Below, piece by piece: positions 32,874 through 42,183 of a stretch of DNA of 64,000 bases. Each line of letters opens with the position of its first letter. Within the stretch, counting starts at the first letter, position 1. The DNA lies in NCBI GenBank assembly GCA_964510565.1, contig CAZEBY010000002.1, forward strand, positions 30,036 to 94,035. Reading direction: 5' to 3'. The notes below the pieces were generated by a model. That model was not told the DNA's origin. It saw nothing but the letters and a program-made list of their open reading frames with translations, and ran no database searches. A program made the translations under genes and the position numbers. The DNA is from Acetobacterium sp964510565. GTDB taxonomy: Bacteria; Bacillota; Clostridia; Eubacteriales; Eubacteriaceae.

Positions 32874-34934
32874 CTATACCACTCGGTTATAAAACATCAA
32901 TGCCAGGATTGATATGAAAATATACAACAGGTAAACGTGGACACTGCCGGTCTGAAGCAGATTGATTATTCTTTCGGATCCACCTTTTAACCCGCGGATC
33001 AGTGGATTGTAGAGGTACTTTTCAAAAATCGCCTCGGTCCAGACCTGATACTTGACCGATTTGGGGAAATAATCCGAGTCGCCTTCCTCAATAATTACTT
33101 TTCTGCCGGGACGATACAAGATACTCAGAACAATCCGGATCGGTTTGGAGAATCCGGTAGCGCTATACTGCATGCGGGCATTGACGTTTTCAAAACCACA
33201 ATCCCAGGTTTTATATTTGCGACCCTGAGCTTTACCAAAAAATATCCGCAGCATCAGCAGCGCCAGCAGAATGATTACTGCCAATGCCGCCAGGACTTCT
33301 GCCGGAGCGATGCTGTTTCCTGATACTGCCAGCGGCACGGTCGCCGCCAGGAACCCGGACTGCAGCGTACCAGAAACGCTCGACCCCATGATGCTGCCGG
33401 CCACCCGATCGGTTAGTGTTACAAATGTGGCCGGGAAAATCCCAATACTCAGACAAAGCGTTGCCAAAATCCCCATGCCAAGATTCATCATCAGCGGCAC
33501 CTCCCGGGCTTTTTGGGCATGCTCACTTCTGGGCAGCCCCAGAAAAGAAATACCGAAAAGTTTGACAAAACAGGCTGCTGCCAGCGCCCCGGACAAGGCC
33601 AAAGCGGCGATGGATAAAATCGACAGAATGTTGAGTCCCGCCATCCCCTGATTAATGTTTAAAAACAAAGCCTGATAGGTCAGCCATTCACTGATAAAGC
33701 CGTTAAACGGAACGATCGCCGAAATCGCCAGCGAGAAGCATAAAACCAATACCGCGGTGACGGGCATTTTATGAATCAGACCGCCCAGCTTTTCAATGTC
33801 TTTGGTGTGGGTCGCAAATTGCAGCGATCCCGCTCCCAAAAACAACCCACCTTTAAATAAAGCATGATTGAAGGTATGCAACAAGGCCGCCACCAGCGCC
33901 AGGCCACTCAGAAAACCGTTGTTCTGGGCTGCGGCTATGAAGGATACTCCCAGGCCAATCAGAATAATACCGATGTTTTCAACACTGTGAAAAGCCAACA
34001 GTTTCTTGATGTTATGTTCCATCAAGGCATAGGCCACCCCCAGCACCGCCGAAATGACCCCGATGGCGAGGATAACTGCACCCCACCACACCTGTTGAAC
34101 CTGCAGATAGCACAGTACAAAACGGATCAGACCATAGATTGCTGTTTTAATCATAAAGCCCGACATCAATGCCGAAACATTGCTAGGTGCCGCCGGATGG
34201 GCATAAGGCAACCAGATGTGGAGCGGTATAACCCCGGCCTTGGTTCCAAATCCAATCAGAAAACAGATATACATCAGGTTCCTGGCCGTTTCAGGAATCC
34301 CTTCCGAGCTGCTAAACATATCAAAGGATTGGGTATAAGCAAACATGATCATAAAGCCAATCAGTAAAAAGGCGGTACCCAGATGGGTCATAATGATATA
34401 CAACCGGCCGGCCCTGCGATTTTCTTCATGTTCTGACTCAAAAATTACCAGAAAATAAGAAACCAGTGACATCGCCTCCCAGGCCAGATAAAAAAAGATC
34501 GCGTTCCCGGAAATAATCACCAGCAACATCGCCATGATAAATAAGGCATACAAAAAATTTAAATAGCCGACATTTCGTTTTTGGTAGTATTGGGCGTTAT
34601 AACCAACCGAATAAATTGACACACACAGCACCAGCGCTGACAAGCAAAGAACAAAAAATGCTGAAAGATGGTCAATTTTAATTTCCAGAAACAAAGATGG
34701 TATCCGAGACTGAAAAATGGTAACCGCCGTCAGGCTGGTGTCTGCCAAAATCCTGAAAATTGCTGCGACAATCCCGATCAGCGCTGCCGCCATACAGATG
34801 CTGTTTGTCACCCGATTGCAGGTTTTGTGATTTCGCTTCAGCACCAATGCAACAACCGCTGCCAGCAGATAAAGCAGCACCGCAACCAGAAATAAATTGT
34901 TTTGTTCGCCGATATTTTTTAGTGCAAGTAACAT
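32874..34934 (-). CDS. NuoL-like proton-translocating subunit (HyfB-like)
   Basis: This 686-residue, multi-span antiporter-like subunit has NAIFFYLAWEAMSLVSYFLV near 143-162, GTKAGVIPLHIWLPYAHPAA near 237-256 and LHTFNHALFKGGLFLGAG near 355-372. The long C-terminal part may form the lateral helix seen in HyfB/HycC. The length fits HyfB (about 672). It is the first structural gene after tetR, separated by 9 bases, with AAGGAG before the ATG. Confidence 0.87.
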   Translation of the reverse strand: MLLALKNIGEQNNLFLVAVLLYLLAAVVALVLKRNHKTCNRVTNSICMAAALIGIVAAIFRILADTSLTAVTIFQSRIPSLFLEIKIDHLSAFFVLCLSALVLCVSIYSVGYNAQYYQKRNVGYLNFLYALFIMAMLLVIISGNAIFFYLAWEAMSLVSYFLVIFESEHEENRRAGRLYIIMTHLGTAFLLIGFMIMFAYTQSFDMFSSSEGIPETARNLMYICFLIGFGTKAGVIPLHIWLPYAHPAAPSNVSALMSGFMIKTAIYGLIRFVLCYLQVQQVWWGAVILAIGVISAVLGVAYALMEHNIKKLLAFHSVENIGIILIGLGVSFIAAAQNNGFLSGLALVAALLHTFNHALFKGGLFLGAGSLQFATHTKDIEKLGGLIHKMPVTAVLVLCFSLAISAIVPFNGFISEWLTYQALFLNINQGMAGLNILSILSIAALALSGALAAACFVKLFGISFLGLPRSEHAQKAREVPLMMNLGMGILATLCLSIGIFPATFVTLTDRVAGSIMGSSVSGTLQSGFLAATVPLAVSGNSIAPAEVLAALAVIILLALLMLRIFFGKAQGRKYKTWDCGFENVNARMQYSATGFSKPIRIVLSILYRPGRKVIIEEGDSDYFPKSVKYQVWTEAIFEKYLYNPLIRGLKGGSERIINLLQTGSVHVYLLYIFISILALMFYNRVV

Positions 34935-34943
34935 TTCGTCTCC

Positions 34944-35492
34944 TTATTTGATGCCATTCCAAAAGTTTTGCCAGATCTCATCCTGATTGATTTTTAAATT
35001 CTCAGATTCATAAATAATGGTTATCGATACCAGCCCGTGAATCATCGCCAGAAAAGAATATAAGATGGTTTCCGGAGACTGCCGCCGGATGACGCCATTT
35101 TCCATGTCTGACTCAATCAGATCGCGGATGGTTTCATAGCGCTGCTCTGTCAGCCTGTTTATTTTTTGCATCAGGTTCGTTTCAAAAGCAGCTGGCGGAA
35201 AAAGCAGCAGTCTTTTCCAGAAATATCGCTTTGTTTTGGAGCGACTGTAATAATTCAATATCATATCAAAGGTACTTTTCAGATCACGCCGCTTTTCATC
35301 GATCTCAAAAAAATACTCATAAATCTCCTGATCAATCACCTCATAAAGCAGGATCTCCTTGCTGGCAAAATGAGCATAGATCGAGGCTTTTTTGATGCCC
35401 ACTTCATTGGCCACCTCCGTCAGTGAAAATTCAGTTCCCTTTTCAGCAAAAAGCCGAAAGGCTGAATTCATGATTTTTTGCTTTGTTTCCAA
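34944..35492 (-). CDS. TetR/AcrR-family transcriptional regulator
   Basis: The N-terminal helix-turn-helix is clear: KIMNSAFRLFAEKGTEFSLT, then VANEVGIKKASIYAHFASKE, with a helical ligand-binding C-terminus. The likely start is TTG at 35492, 6 bases after GGAGG, giving 182 residues. A longer frame to 35540 would begin upstream of the probable operator. It is the first gene of the operon for the Ehr-like complex, so it probably regulates that complex and itself. The inducer is unknown. Confidence 0.85.
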   Translation of the reverse strand: METKQKIMNSAFRLFAEKGTEFSLTEVANEVGIKKASIYAHFASKEILLYEVIDQEIYEYFFEIDEKRRDLKSTFDMILNYYSRSKTKRYFWKRLLLFPPAAFETNLMQKINRLTEQRYETIRDLIESDMENGVIRRQSPETILYSFLAMIHGLVSITIIYESENLKINQDEIWQNFWNGIK

Positions 35493-35508
35493 TTCGCGCC
35501 TCCTTTTC

Positions 35509-35526
35509 CTACCTATCGTTAGGTAG
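35509..35526 (-). promoter_or_regulatory. Palindromic operator candidate of the TetR/Ehr operon
   Basis: CTACCTA and TAGGTAG form perfect 7-base arms around four bases. The site lies just after the predicted transcription start and just before the ribosome site of tetR. A bound repressor there would block the operon. Confidence 0.7.
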
Positions 35527-35535
35527 TCCCTATTT

Positions 35536-35563
35536 ATCATAGTGCAATTATTTTTTTTGTCAA
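35536..35563 (-). promoter_or_regulatory. Promoter of the TetR/Ehr operon
   Basis: On the minus strand TTGACA (35558-35563) and TATGAT (35536-35541) are 16 bases apart. The start point would be near 35529, directly before the palindrome. Confidence 0.75.
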
Positions 35564-35619
35564 GTTATCTGACCACTTTTACTTAATTTATACGATTACA
35601 GAAATAAAATCGCGGCCGT

Positions 35620-35662
35620 AAAAAAACAGGATCAAGAAATCACGCTTAATCCTGTTTTTTTA
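35620..35662 (-). terminator. Intrinsic terminator of the carbonic anhydrase gene
   Basis: AAAAACAGGAT pairs with ATCCTGTTTTT around a loop with a further AAG/CTT stem. A and T runs lie on both sides, so it works in either direction. Confidence 0.88.
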
Positions 35663-35694
35663 ATTTGATTTATATTCTTACGGTGTTGTTATCA

Positions 35695-36273
35695 TTAATG
35701 CTTCCTAAAAAATTCGACCTCGCCGCTTTCAATGTCATATTTTGCCGCCGCAACACATAAACGCCCAGTCTCAACCGCCTGATTGATTAGATCACTTTCC
35801 ATGATGCGACGGATGCTATTTTCGATGTTCAACCGCTCACAGATTTCCACATCATCTTCGCCGGTAATCACCGGAATGATCTCATCGAGGATTTTTTTTA
35901 CATAGCCATGTCCGTGGCTGCCCATGGCAGCCTGGACGGCGCCACAATGATTGTGTCCGAGAACCAGAACCACCTTGGCCCCGAGATATTTGACGCCGTA
36001 CTCAATGCTGCCCAATTCAAATTCACCAATTACATGACCGGCGGTCCTAACCACAAACAGATCGCCAATGCCGGCGGAAAAGATATATTCCGCTGGTACC
36101 CGAGAATCTGAACAGGTTACCACCACCGCATAGGGTTGCTGCCCATCGGCAGCCGCTATCGGCGTGATTTCGCGCATCACACTGCCGCTTTTTTGAGCTG
36201 CCACAAAAGTTTTATTTCCCTGAATCAACGCCTGCAAAGCTTCAGCTGACGTATGAATCATTGTCTTTATCAT
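35695..36273 (-). CDS. Beta-type carbonic anhydrase
   Basis: The 192-residue enzyme interconverts CO2 and bicarbonate. Zinc ligands and active-site residues are visible: CSDSR at 54-58 (Cys54, Asp56, Arg58), and GHNHCGA with His107 and Cys110. Cytoplasmic location is expected since there is no signal peptide. In an organism that fixes or releases CO2 it could supply CO2 or bicarbonate. It has its own terminator and stands alone. Confidence 0.92.
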   Translation of the reverse strand: MIKTMIHTSAEALQALIQGNKTFVAAQKSGSVMREITPIAAADGQQPYAVVVTCSDSRVPAEYIFSAGIGDLFVVRTAGHVIGEFELGSIEYGVKYLGAKVVLVLGHNHCGAVQAAMGSHGHGYVKKILDEIIPVITGEDDVEICERLNIENSIRRIMESDLINQAVETGRLCVAAAKYDIESGEVEFFRKH

Positions 36274-36340
36274 CTTTTTCTCCCATTAAAGTTACCATTA
36301 TATCCTGATAACAATCACAACTTCTATTATTCCACCAAAG

Positions 36341-38239
36341 TCAGTCCGTCATCAGTACTTTTTCAATAAAAATCGCTGCCACTTCCGGATCAAACTGCGT
36401 CCCGGCACACTTTTCCAATTCAGCCACCGCCTCTGCCACACTCAGCCCTTTCCGATAGGCCCGGTCACAGGTCATGGCATCAAAGGCATCAGCTACCCCA
36501 ATGATCCGGGCCTGAATCGAAATCGCTTCGCCACTTAGCTGTTTCGGATAGCCTTTGCCATCCCAGCGTTCCTGATGTTCCAGCACATACCTGGCCAGCT
36601 CTGAAAATTCGCTGGATGAACTTAAAATCCGATAACCAATTTCCGGATGTCGTTGAATTTTTTTCCACTCATCCGGGTCCAGTCCTCCCGGTTTATTGAG
36701 TATTTTTTCATCGATTCCCATTTTTCCAATATCGTGGATTAAGCCAGCGGCCTTGACCTGACGGATATCATCCTGGTCAAAATTCATTTCCATGGCGATC
36801 TTCTCACAAATATCACTGACGCGTTGGGAGTGCAGCATCTCCCGGCTGCTTTTTTCATAGAGCGTGTTCATGATCAGATCGATGGTTTTGTTTTTTATGC
36901 TGGCGCTTTCATAAAGCTTATGGCGGTACATATTGTCTTCGGCATTTTTCAACACTTCCTGTATGTTCTGCTCGACATCGGTTTTGGTTTCGTAGCCGAA
37001 TGAAATCGAAAAATCGATGGCTTCCACGGACTGTTGCTGGGCCACGGTTCGCATCCGTTTGACAATTTCGGCCGTCTGATTTTCATCCGTTTTTGGCAGC
37101 AGAATAATAAATTCATCGCCACTGAGTCGGGCCACCACATCTCCTTCACGACACGCTTTAAGGATGACTTCAGCCACCTTTTTGAGTAACTCATCCCCCA
37201 GGGCATGTCCAAAGGATTCATTAATCAGCTTCAGTCCATTGACATCGGAAATCACCAGGCTCAAGGGCAGGTTCTCTTCAGTATCAAGCGTTGTCAACAC
37301 TTCTTCATAATAGCGGCGGTTATAAACCCCGGTCAGGTAGTCGTGATTGCTTAAGTAACGAATTTTCTCTTCGGTCTGCCGGCGTTCGGTAATATCGGAA
37401 ATGATCACGGCCACCTGCTGAGGCTCCGGGGAATAGGCAACCACTTCAAAATACTTTTGAAATTGCACAAAATACTTTTCATAGCGCAACGATGCTCTTG
37501 TTTTTAATATTTGGGCGTATTTCTCAACCAGCTCATCTTTTGATTCCGGCATGATTTCGGCCAGCGTTTTGCCGATAATATCGGCACTTTTCAAGCCGGT
37601 CAGCCGTTCAAAGCTGGCATTGACATAACTAAAGTTGCAATCCTGCGGCTGGCCGTTTGCATCAACCAGCACCTCATGAACTGCCAGTCCCTGTTCCATC
37701 TGGCTAATCAGCCGCCGGTTTCTTTCTTCGCTTACTTTCAAGCTTTCCAACAGCTCCATGGTTTTCTGATGGGCCGCTTGTAAGGCCGCCGTCTTTTCTT
37801 CCACCATCCGGGCCAGCCGGCCCTGTTCATCCTGTTTTTGGCGGTTGGCTGTTTTTATTTTTACCATCGCCTGGATCTGGGCTGTCAGTTCAGATTCATC
37901 AATCGGTTTGGATAAAAAAGCTTCTGCGCCGGATTCAAGGGCCAGAATACGATGTTCCCGATCGCCTTTGATGGCAGTGACGAAGACTACCGGGATTTCT
38001 TTCGTCCGCTTTTCCGCTTTCAGTTTTTGACAAACCTCAAAGCCATCCATTCCCGGCATGACAATATCCAGTAGGATCACGTCAGGATCCTCAGCGCTGG
38101 CAATCTCAATTCCGGTGCTCCCGGTATTGGCAGTCAGTACCCTCGCTTCCGGAAAAGATTCGTGGATCAATGCCCGCATCGTGATCAGATTATCCTGATG
38201 ATCATCAATTGCTAAAAATTTTAATTGTCTATCTGCCAT
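36341..38239 (-). CDS. Response regulator: REC-PAS-GGDEF-HD-GYP
   Basis: The 632-residue protein starts with a receiver domain (about 5-125; phospho-acceptor in VILLDIVMPGMDGF). Next are a coiled coil, a PAS domain (about 178-290), a GGDEF domain with the variant SGDEF near 378, and an HD-GYP domain (HDIGKMGIDEKIL near 506, RWDGKGYP near 556). It could make and break cyclic di-GMP. Its start overlaps the hybrid kinase gene by 11 bases, so that kinase is the likely partner. SGDEF variants can be active, but this needs testing. Confidence 0.9.
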   Translation of the reverse strand: MADRQLKFLAIDDHQDNLITMRALIHESFPEARVLTANTGSTGIEIASAEDPDVILLDIVMPGMDGFEVCQKLKAEKRTKEIPVVFVTAIKGDREHRILALESGAEAFLSKPIDESELTAQIQAMVKIKTANRQKQDEQGRLARMVEEKTAALQAAHQKTMELLESLKVSEERNRRLISQMEQGLAVHEVLVDANGQPQDCNFSYVNASFERLTGLKSADIIGKTLAEIMPESKDELVEKYAQILKTRASLRYEKYFVQFQKYFEVVAYSPEPQQVAVIISDITERRQTEEKIRYLSNHDYLTGVYNRRYYEEVLTTLDTEENLPLSLVISDVNGLKLINESFGHALGDELLKKVAEVILKACREGDVVARLSGDEFIILLPKTDENQTAEIVKRMRTVAQQQSVEAIDFSISFGYETKTDVEQNIQEVLKNAEDNMYRHKLYESASIKNKTIDLIMNTLYEKSSREMLHSQRVSDICEKIAMEMNFDQDDIRQVKAAGLIHDIGKMGIDEKILNKPGGLDPDEWKKIQRHPEIGYRILSSSSEFSELARYVLEHQERWDGKGYPKQLSGEAISIQARIIGVADAFDAMTCDRAYRKGLSVAEAVAELEKCAGTQFDPEVAAIFIEKVLMTD

Positions 38240-41222
38240 AGAGCACCTCTCGAATTACTTTTAAAAACTCTCGTTCGATAATTGGTTTGGGGATAAAGGC
38301 ATCGAATCCCTGGGCTAAAATACCTTCCCGATCCTCCGTCATCGCACTGGCGGTCAAGGCAATCACCGGGATATTATCCAACCCCGGCAAGGCTCGAATT
38401 GCCCTAAAGGCCTGGATCCCATCCATTCCCGGCAGGGCAATATCCATCAGAATCAGATCCGGCCGATATTGTTTGGCCATCGCGATACTCTCCTGACCGT
38501 CAGCCGCTGCCAGCACCTGAAAATGATCGTTAAGCAAAGCTTTTACCGTGATCATATTATCGGGGTTATCTTCCACTGCCAGTACTAGCGGTTTGTACTG
38601 GCTTTCCTGCGATTCAAACCGCCTGACCTTTTTCTCGCGGGTCTCCGGATAGAGCATCGAGTCAATCGCTTTTTTGAGCTCATCGCGGTTGACATCGCCT
38701 TTTTGAATCAACTGGTGGATATTGTTTTTGGTCAGATCTTTCAGTTCTTCCCGGGTAATATGCTTGGCGGTGAGAATCAGTACCGGCACCTCGGCAGTCG
38801 GTTCCGCTTCCCGCAGGGTATGCAAAAGCTCAAACCCGTCGATACCCGGCATCATTAAATCCAGCACCATCGCATCTGGAATCACTTCTTCCATAATTTT
38901 AAAGGCTTCTTTGGCATCCCGAGCCACCTTAATCGCATAACCGCTTTCTGCCAGCAAATCCTGGATTTGAATGACCGCCGGCTCGCTGTCTTCGACCATC
39001 AGCAAGGTTTTAGTTGCATGATCAGCTGAGGATTTACCAGTCAAAGTCGGCCTCTCCGGCTTTATTCCCAGTTGATCCCCTTGCTGCACCACTTCTAACG
39101 GTAGTTCCGCTATCCTATTTTCCGGCGAATAGTTGACCGGTAACGATAGGATAAATTCCGAGCCCTGATTTACCACGCTGGTGACGCTGACAGTGCCGCC
39201 GAGCAGGTTGGCATAGCGTTTGGCAATGGCCAATCCCAATCCGGTTCCACCAAACTTACGGGAGGTACTACCATCACCCTGTCTGAATTCATCAAAAATA
39301 TAGGGCAGATAGTATGCATCAATCCCAATCCCGGTATCCCTCACCCGAATTACAAGGTTCTCGCCATCCTGACCAACAGATAGCTCAACCTGACCCTGTT
39401 CCGTGAATTTAACGGCATTCCCGGCCAGATTTTCGAGAATATGACGGCATTTGTCGCGGTCGCTGTTAATATAGACCGCAGTGTCTTTGGCCCTGTTGAT
39501 ACAACTGACATTTTTCTCACGGGCCTGGGGAGCCAGCATTTCGACCACCTCATTGATTAATTGATTGACATTGAAGGTGGTAATCTCAATTTCTTCCCGA
39601 CCGGCTTCAATCCGGGAAATATCCAGAATATCATTAATCAGCGCCAGCAGGTTCTTGCCATTACGTTCAATAACTTCCAGATAACTGTATTCTTCTTCGG
39701 GAATCTGATGCTTCAGCCGCCGGTTTAATATTCCGGAGAGGGCAATCACTGAATTAAGCGGGGTCCGCAGTTCGTGACTCATGTTCGATAAAAAGTTGGT
39801 CTTAAGCTGGTTAGCCTGATTCAGTTCTTTTTTCTGCATTTCCAGTTCAATATTCTGATGGATCAGTTCCACCGACTGTTCTTCCATTTCGTTTTTCTGA
39901 GCATCCAGTTCCCAATTTTGCTGTTCCAGTTTTTCGGAAAATTCTTTAATCGTATGATAAGCCAGGATCCCTTCAATTCGGGCACTCATGGTACTGCTGG
40001 TTTTTTCTAGAAAATCAATGGCTTTTTGACTATATTTACTAATCGAGGCCAACGACACCACCGCAATGACTGCACCACCCAAAATAATCGGAATGGTGAT
40101 GATTTCCCGGGGGATAAATTTCCCACTGACCGTATAAAAGGTAAACCGTGAATCCTCGGGGATATCCTTGATATGGGTGTAATGACCACTGGCCAACGGC
40201 GCGCCGAATTCCCCTTCCAGACGATCGCCATCAAATGCTTCTCGGCCCTTTTCATCCAGACCGATCGATTCAAAATGCTCAAACTGATTACTATTGGTAT
40301 TCCGGAGATAGACGGCAGCAACCTGAGAATCGGTGTAGCGGGATAGCATATTGAGGGTTTTGCGGAAGAAATTTCGGACATCTCCCTCGCCAAGCATGAT
40401 CTTGACGAAATTGGCGGTTCGTTCGTTGATTTCGATATTATTCTGAATATTATCTGCGAGGCTGTTAAAGGACTCTGACAGTATTCCAAATTCACTATGG
40501 TAATGATAGTCACTTCTGGCATTGTAATTGCCATTTTTAAATTCATCGGTTGCCCGGGTGAGCTTATTTAAAGGTTCCTGAATATTTCGCAGTAAAATAA
40601 TACTGACCAGTAGTGATAATATAATAATTGCAAAAACAATCAGGGATAACTGCAATTTGATTTTGGCGTATAAGTCATTTGTCCCCTGATAGAGTTCATC
40701 CGCCTTATTGCTGGCATAACTATCCACGACCGCCATTTTTTCATTTAAGGTTTCCCGATAAGTCCCCACCTTTTCACCGGGTAGCAGACTTTTTTTCGCG
40801 GTTTCCAGATCTCCGGCCAGGGTTTGTTTGACAATCTCCGCCCGGGCCGTTTCCCAGCTAAGATAGGCTTTATAAGCCTCCTCGACATCCTGTTTCGGCC
40901 CTAAATAAAGCTTTCGCAAAACATCAAATTGAATTTGAATATCGGCGTCGTACTGCTCCATCAGTTCAATGGCATTTTCCCGTTGTTCCTGCGTATTGGC
41001 TAAAATCAAATCCCGCACACTCACCCGCATACTCAGAATATCAGCATCAAGACGATCAATTGCCCGGGTAACCTGAAAGGGATGATTGTACATGGTTTCG
41101 GCCTGATTGACAATCGCATTGGTTTGAATATATCCCTGAATCCCCAATACCGCCAAAAAAAACATAATCATCGAAAAACCGATAATAAGCTGTGTTTTAA
41201 CCTTTAAATTTTTAAAATTCAT
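38229..41222 (-). CDS. Hybrid sensor histidine kinase (4HB-HAMP-GAF-HisKA-HATPase-REC-REC)
   Basis: The 997-residue membrane kinase has one span near 12-32, a periplasmic four-helix sensor (about 35-190), a second span (about 193-213), HAMP, and GAF (about 270-420). A coiled coil leads to the phospho-acceptor His in NMSHELRTPLNSV near 490. The ATPase domain follows, with GGTGLGLAIAKRYANLLGG near 670-690. Two receivers end the protein (DLMMPGIDGF and DIALPGMDGI). With CheR before it and the REC-GGDEF-HD-GYP gene after it, it forms a phosphorelay unit. The stimulus is unknown. Confidence 0.9.
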   Translation of the reverse strand: MNFKNLKVKTQLIIGFSMIMFFLAVLGIQGYIQTNAIVNQAETMYNHPFQVTRAIDRLDADILSMRVSVRDLILANTQEQRENAIELMEQYDADIQIQFDVLRKLYLGPKQDVEEAYKAYLSWETARAEIVKQTLAGDLETAKKSLLPGEKVGTYRETLNEKMAVVDSYASNKADELYQGTNDLYAKIKLQLSLIVFAIIILSLLVSIILLRNIQEPLNKLTRATDEFKNGNYNARSDYHYHSEFGILSESFNSLADNIQNNIEINERTANFVKIMLGEGDVRNFFRKTLNMLSRYTDSQVAAVYLRNTNSNQFEHFESIGLDEKGREAFDGDRLEGEFGAPLASGHYTHIKDIPEDSRFTFYTVSGKFIPREIITIPIILGGAVIAVVSLASISKYSQKAIDFLEKTSSTMSARIEGILAYHTIKEFSEKLEQQNWELDAQKNEMEEQSVELIHQNIELEMQKKELNQANQLKTNFLSNMSHELRTPLNSVIALSGILNRRLKHQIPEEEYSYLEVIERNGKNLLALINDILDISRIEAGREEIEITTFNVNQLINEVVEMLAPQAREKNVSCINRAKDTAVYINSDRDKCRHILENLAGNAVKFTEQGQVELSVGQDGENLVIRVRDTGIGIDAYYLPYIFDEFRQGDGSTSRKFGGTGLGLAIAKRYANLLGGTVSVTSVVNQGSEFILSLPVNYSPENRIAELPLEVVQQGDQLGIKPERPTLTGKSSADHATKTLLMVEDSEPAVIQIQDLLAESGYAIKVARDAKEAFKIMEEVIPDAMVLDLMMPGIDGFELLHTLREAEPTAEVPVLILTAKHITREELKDLTKNNIHQLIQKGDVNRDELKKAIDSMLYPETREKKVRRFESQESQYKPLVLAVEDNPDNMITVKALLNDHFQVLAAADGQESIAMAKQYRPDLILMDIALPGMDGIQAFRAIRALPGLDNIPVIALTASAMTEDREGILAQGFDAFIPKPIIEREFLKVIREVLYGR

Positions 41223-41315
41223 CTTTTCTCCCTGGATTATTTATATGAGGTGTACCAATTTCAAAAACACAACATCATGGTTAGATGATAACTATCACAA
41301 CCGATACGATTGCGC

Positions 41316-42149
41316 TTAACGATTGATCTGAAAAACTGGCGCACTGGACGACAGCATTCTTAAATCCTCGTCTTTTCCCATCAAGACAGCTTCCGCCTCA
41401 CCAGTAACCAAATAGCCGCCTTTGGCCAGGGAACGCTTCAACTTTCTGACAATTGATCTTCTCACCTCGGGGCGGTAGTAAAAAAGCAGGTTACAGCAAA
41501 AAATGATATCAAAATCACCATAAATACTGCCTGGCGGGTTGCTGGAATAAGGATCTAATAAATCATACTCCGAAAAATCGATTTTTGTCTTCAATTCTGG
41601 GATCACCCCATAGACTTCACCCGTTTTAACAAAATAATGCTTAAGATATTTGATTCGCATATTAGCCAGGCTATCCTCGTCATAAATACCGGCTCTGGCG
41701 ATATTCAGGGCTTCCGGGGCAAGATCAGTGGCAAAAATCCGAAACCGCAATGGTTTTGATGAAGACTTTCGCAGCTCTTCCAGGAGAATTCCAATCGAAT
41801 AAGCTTCCTGACCGGTGGAACAGCCGGCCGACCACACCCGGATTTCAGCGTTTTCCGGGGTCTGGCTGGACAGATGGGGTAGGATCAGCTGCTCCAGCAC
41901 CGCAAAGGTCAGTGGATTTCTAAAAAACTGGCTATAGGTAATCTGAAACGATGCCATTAAACGGGCGGCTTCATCACGGTTTGCCTGTAAATACAAAGGA
42001 TAGTCGGCCTTGTCGATATCAATCCCTGACAACCGCCGCTCCAGCGATTTTACTAAAAAGGCGCCATCATAAACAGCCAGATCCTTTTGATAGGTCTCTT
42101 TCATGATCCGAATCATCTCATTAACCGCTTGCTCTGGATATCGTTCCAA
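41316..42149 (-). CDS. CheR-type protein-glutamate methyltransferase
   Basis: The 277-residue protein has the CheR N-terminal helical part (residues 1-75) and an S-adenosylmethionine domain with VWSAGCSTGQEAYSIGI near 105-121, IFATDLAPEALNIAR near 137 and IIFCCNLLFYY near 215. It would methylate receptor glutamates. No chemoreceptor or CheB is in the window; the adjacent hybrid kinase has a chemoreceptor-like sensor bundle, so a link between the two is possible. Confidence 0.88.
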   Translation of the reverse strand: MERYPEQAVNEMIRIMKETYQKDLAVYDGAFLVKSLERRLSGIDIDKADYPLYLQANRDEAARLMASFQITYSQFFRNPLTFAVLEQLILPHLSSQTPENAEIRVWSAGCSTGQEAYSIGILLEELRKSSSKPLRFRIFATDLAPEALNIARAGIYDEDSLANMRIKYLKHYFVKTGEVYGVIPELKTKIDFSEYDLLDPYSSNPPGSIYGDFDIIFCCNLLFYYRPEVRRSIVRKLKRSLAKGGYLVTGEAEAVLMGKDEDLRMLSSSAPVFQINR

Positions 42150-42183
42150 TTCTCATCACCCTTTACAAAAGTTTCAATTCAAT

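Noticed and set aside
35493..35540. Longer TetR reading frame starting at 35540
   Set aside because: It would start upstream of the predicted transcription start and run through the operator palindrome; the TTG at 35492 has a GGAGG site.
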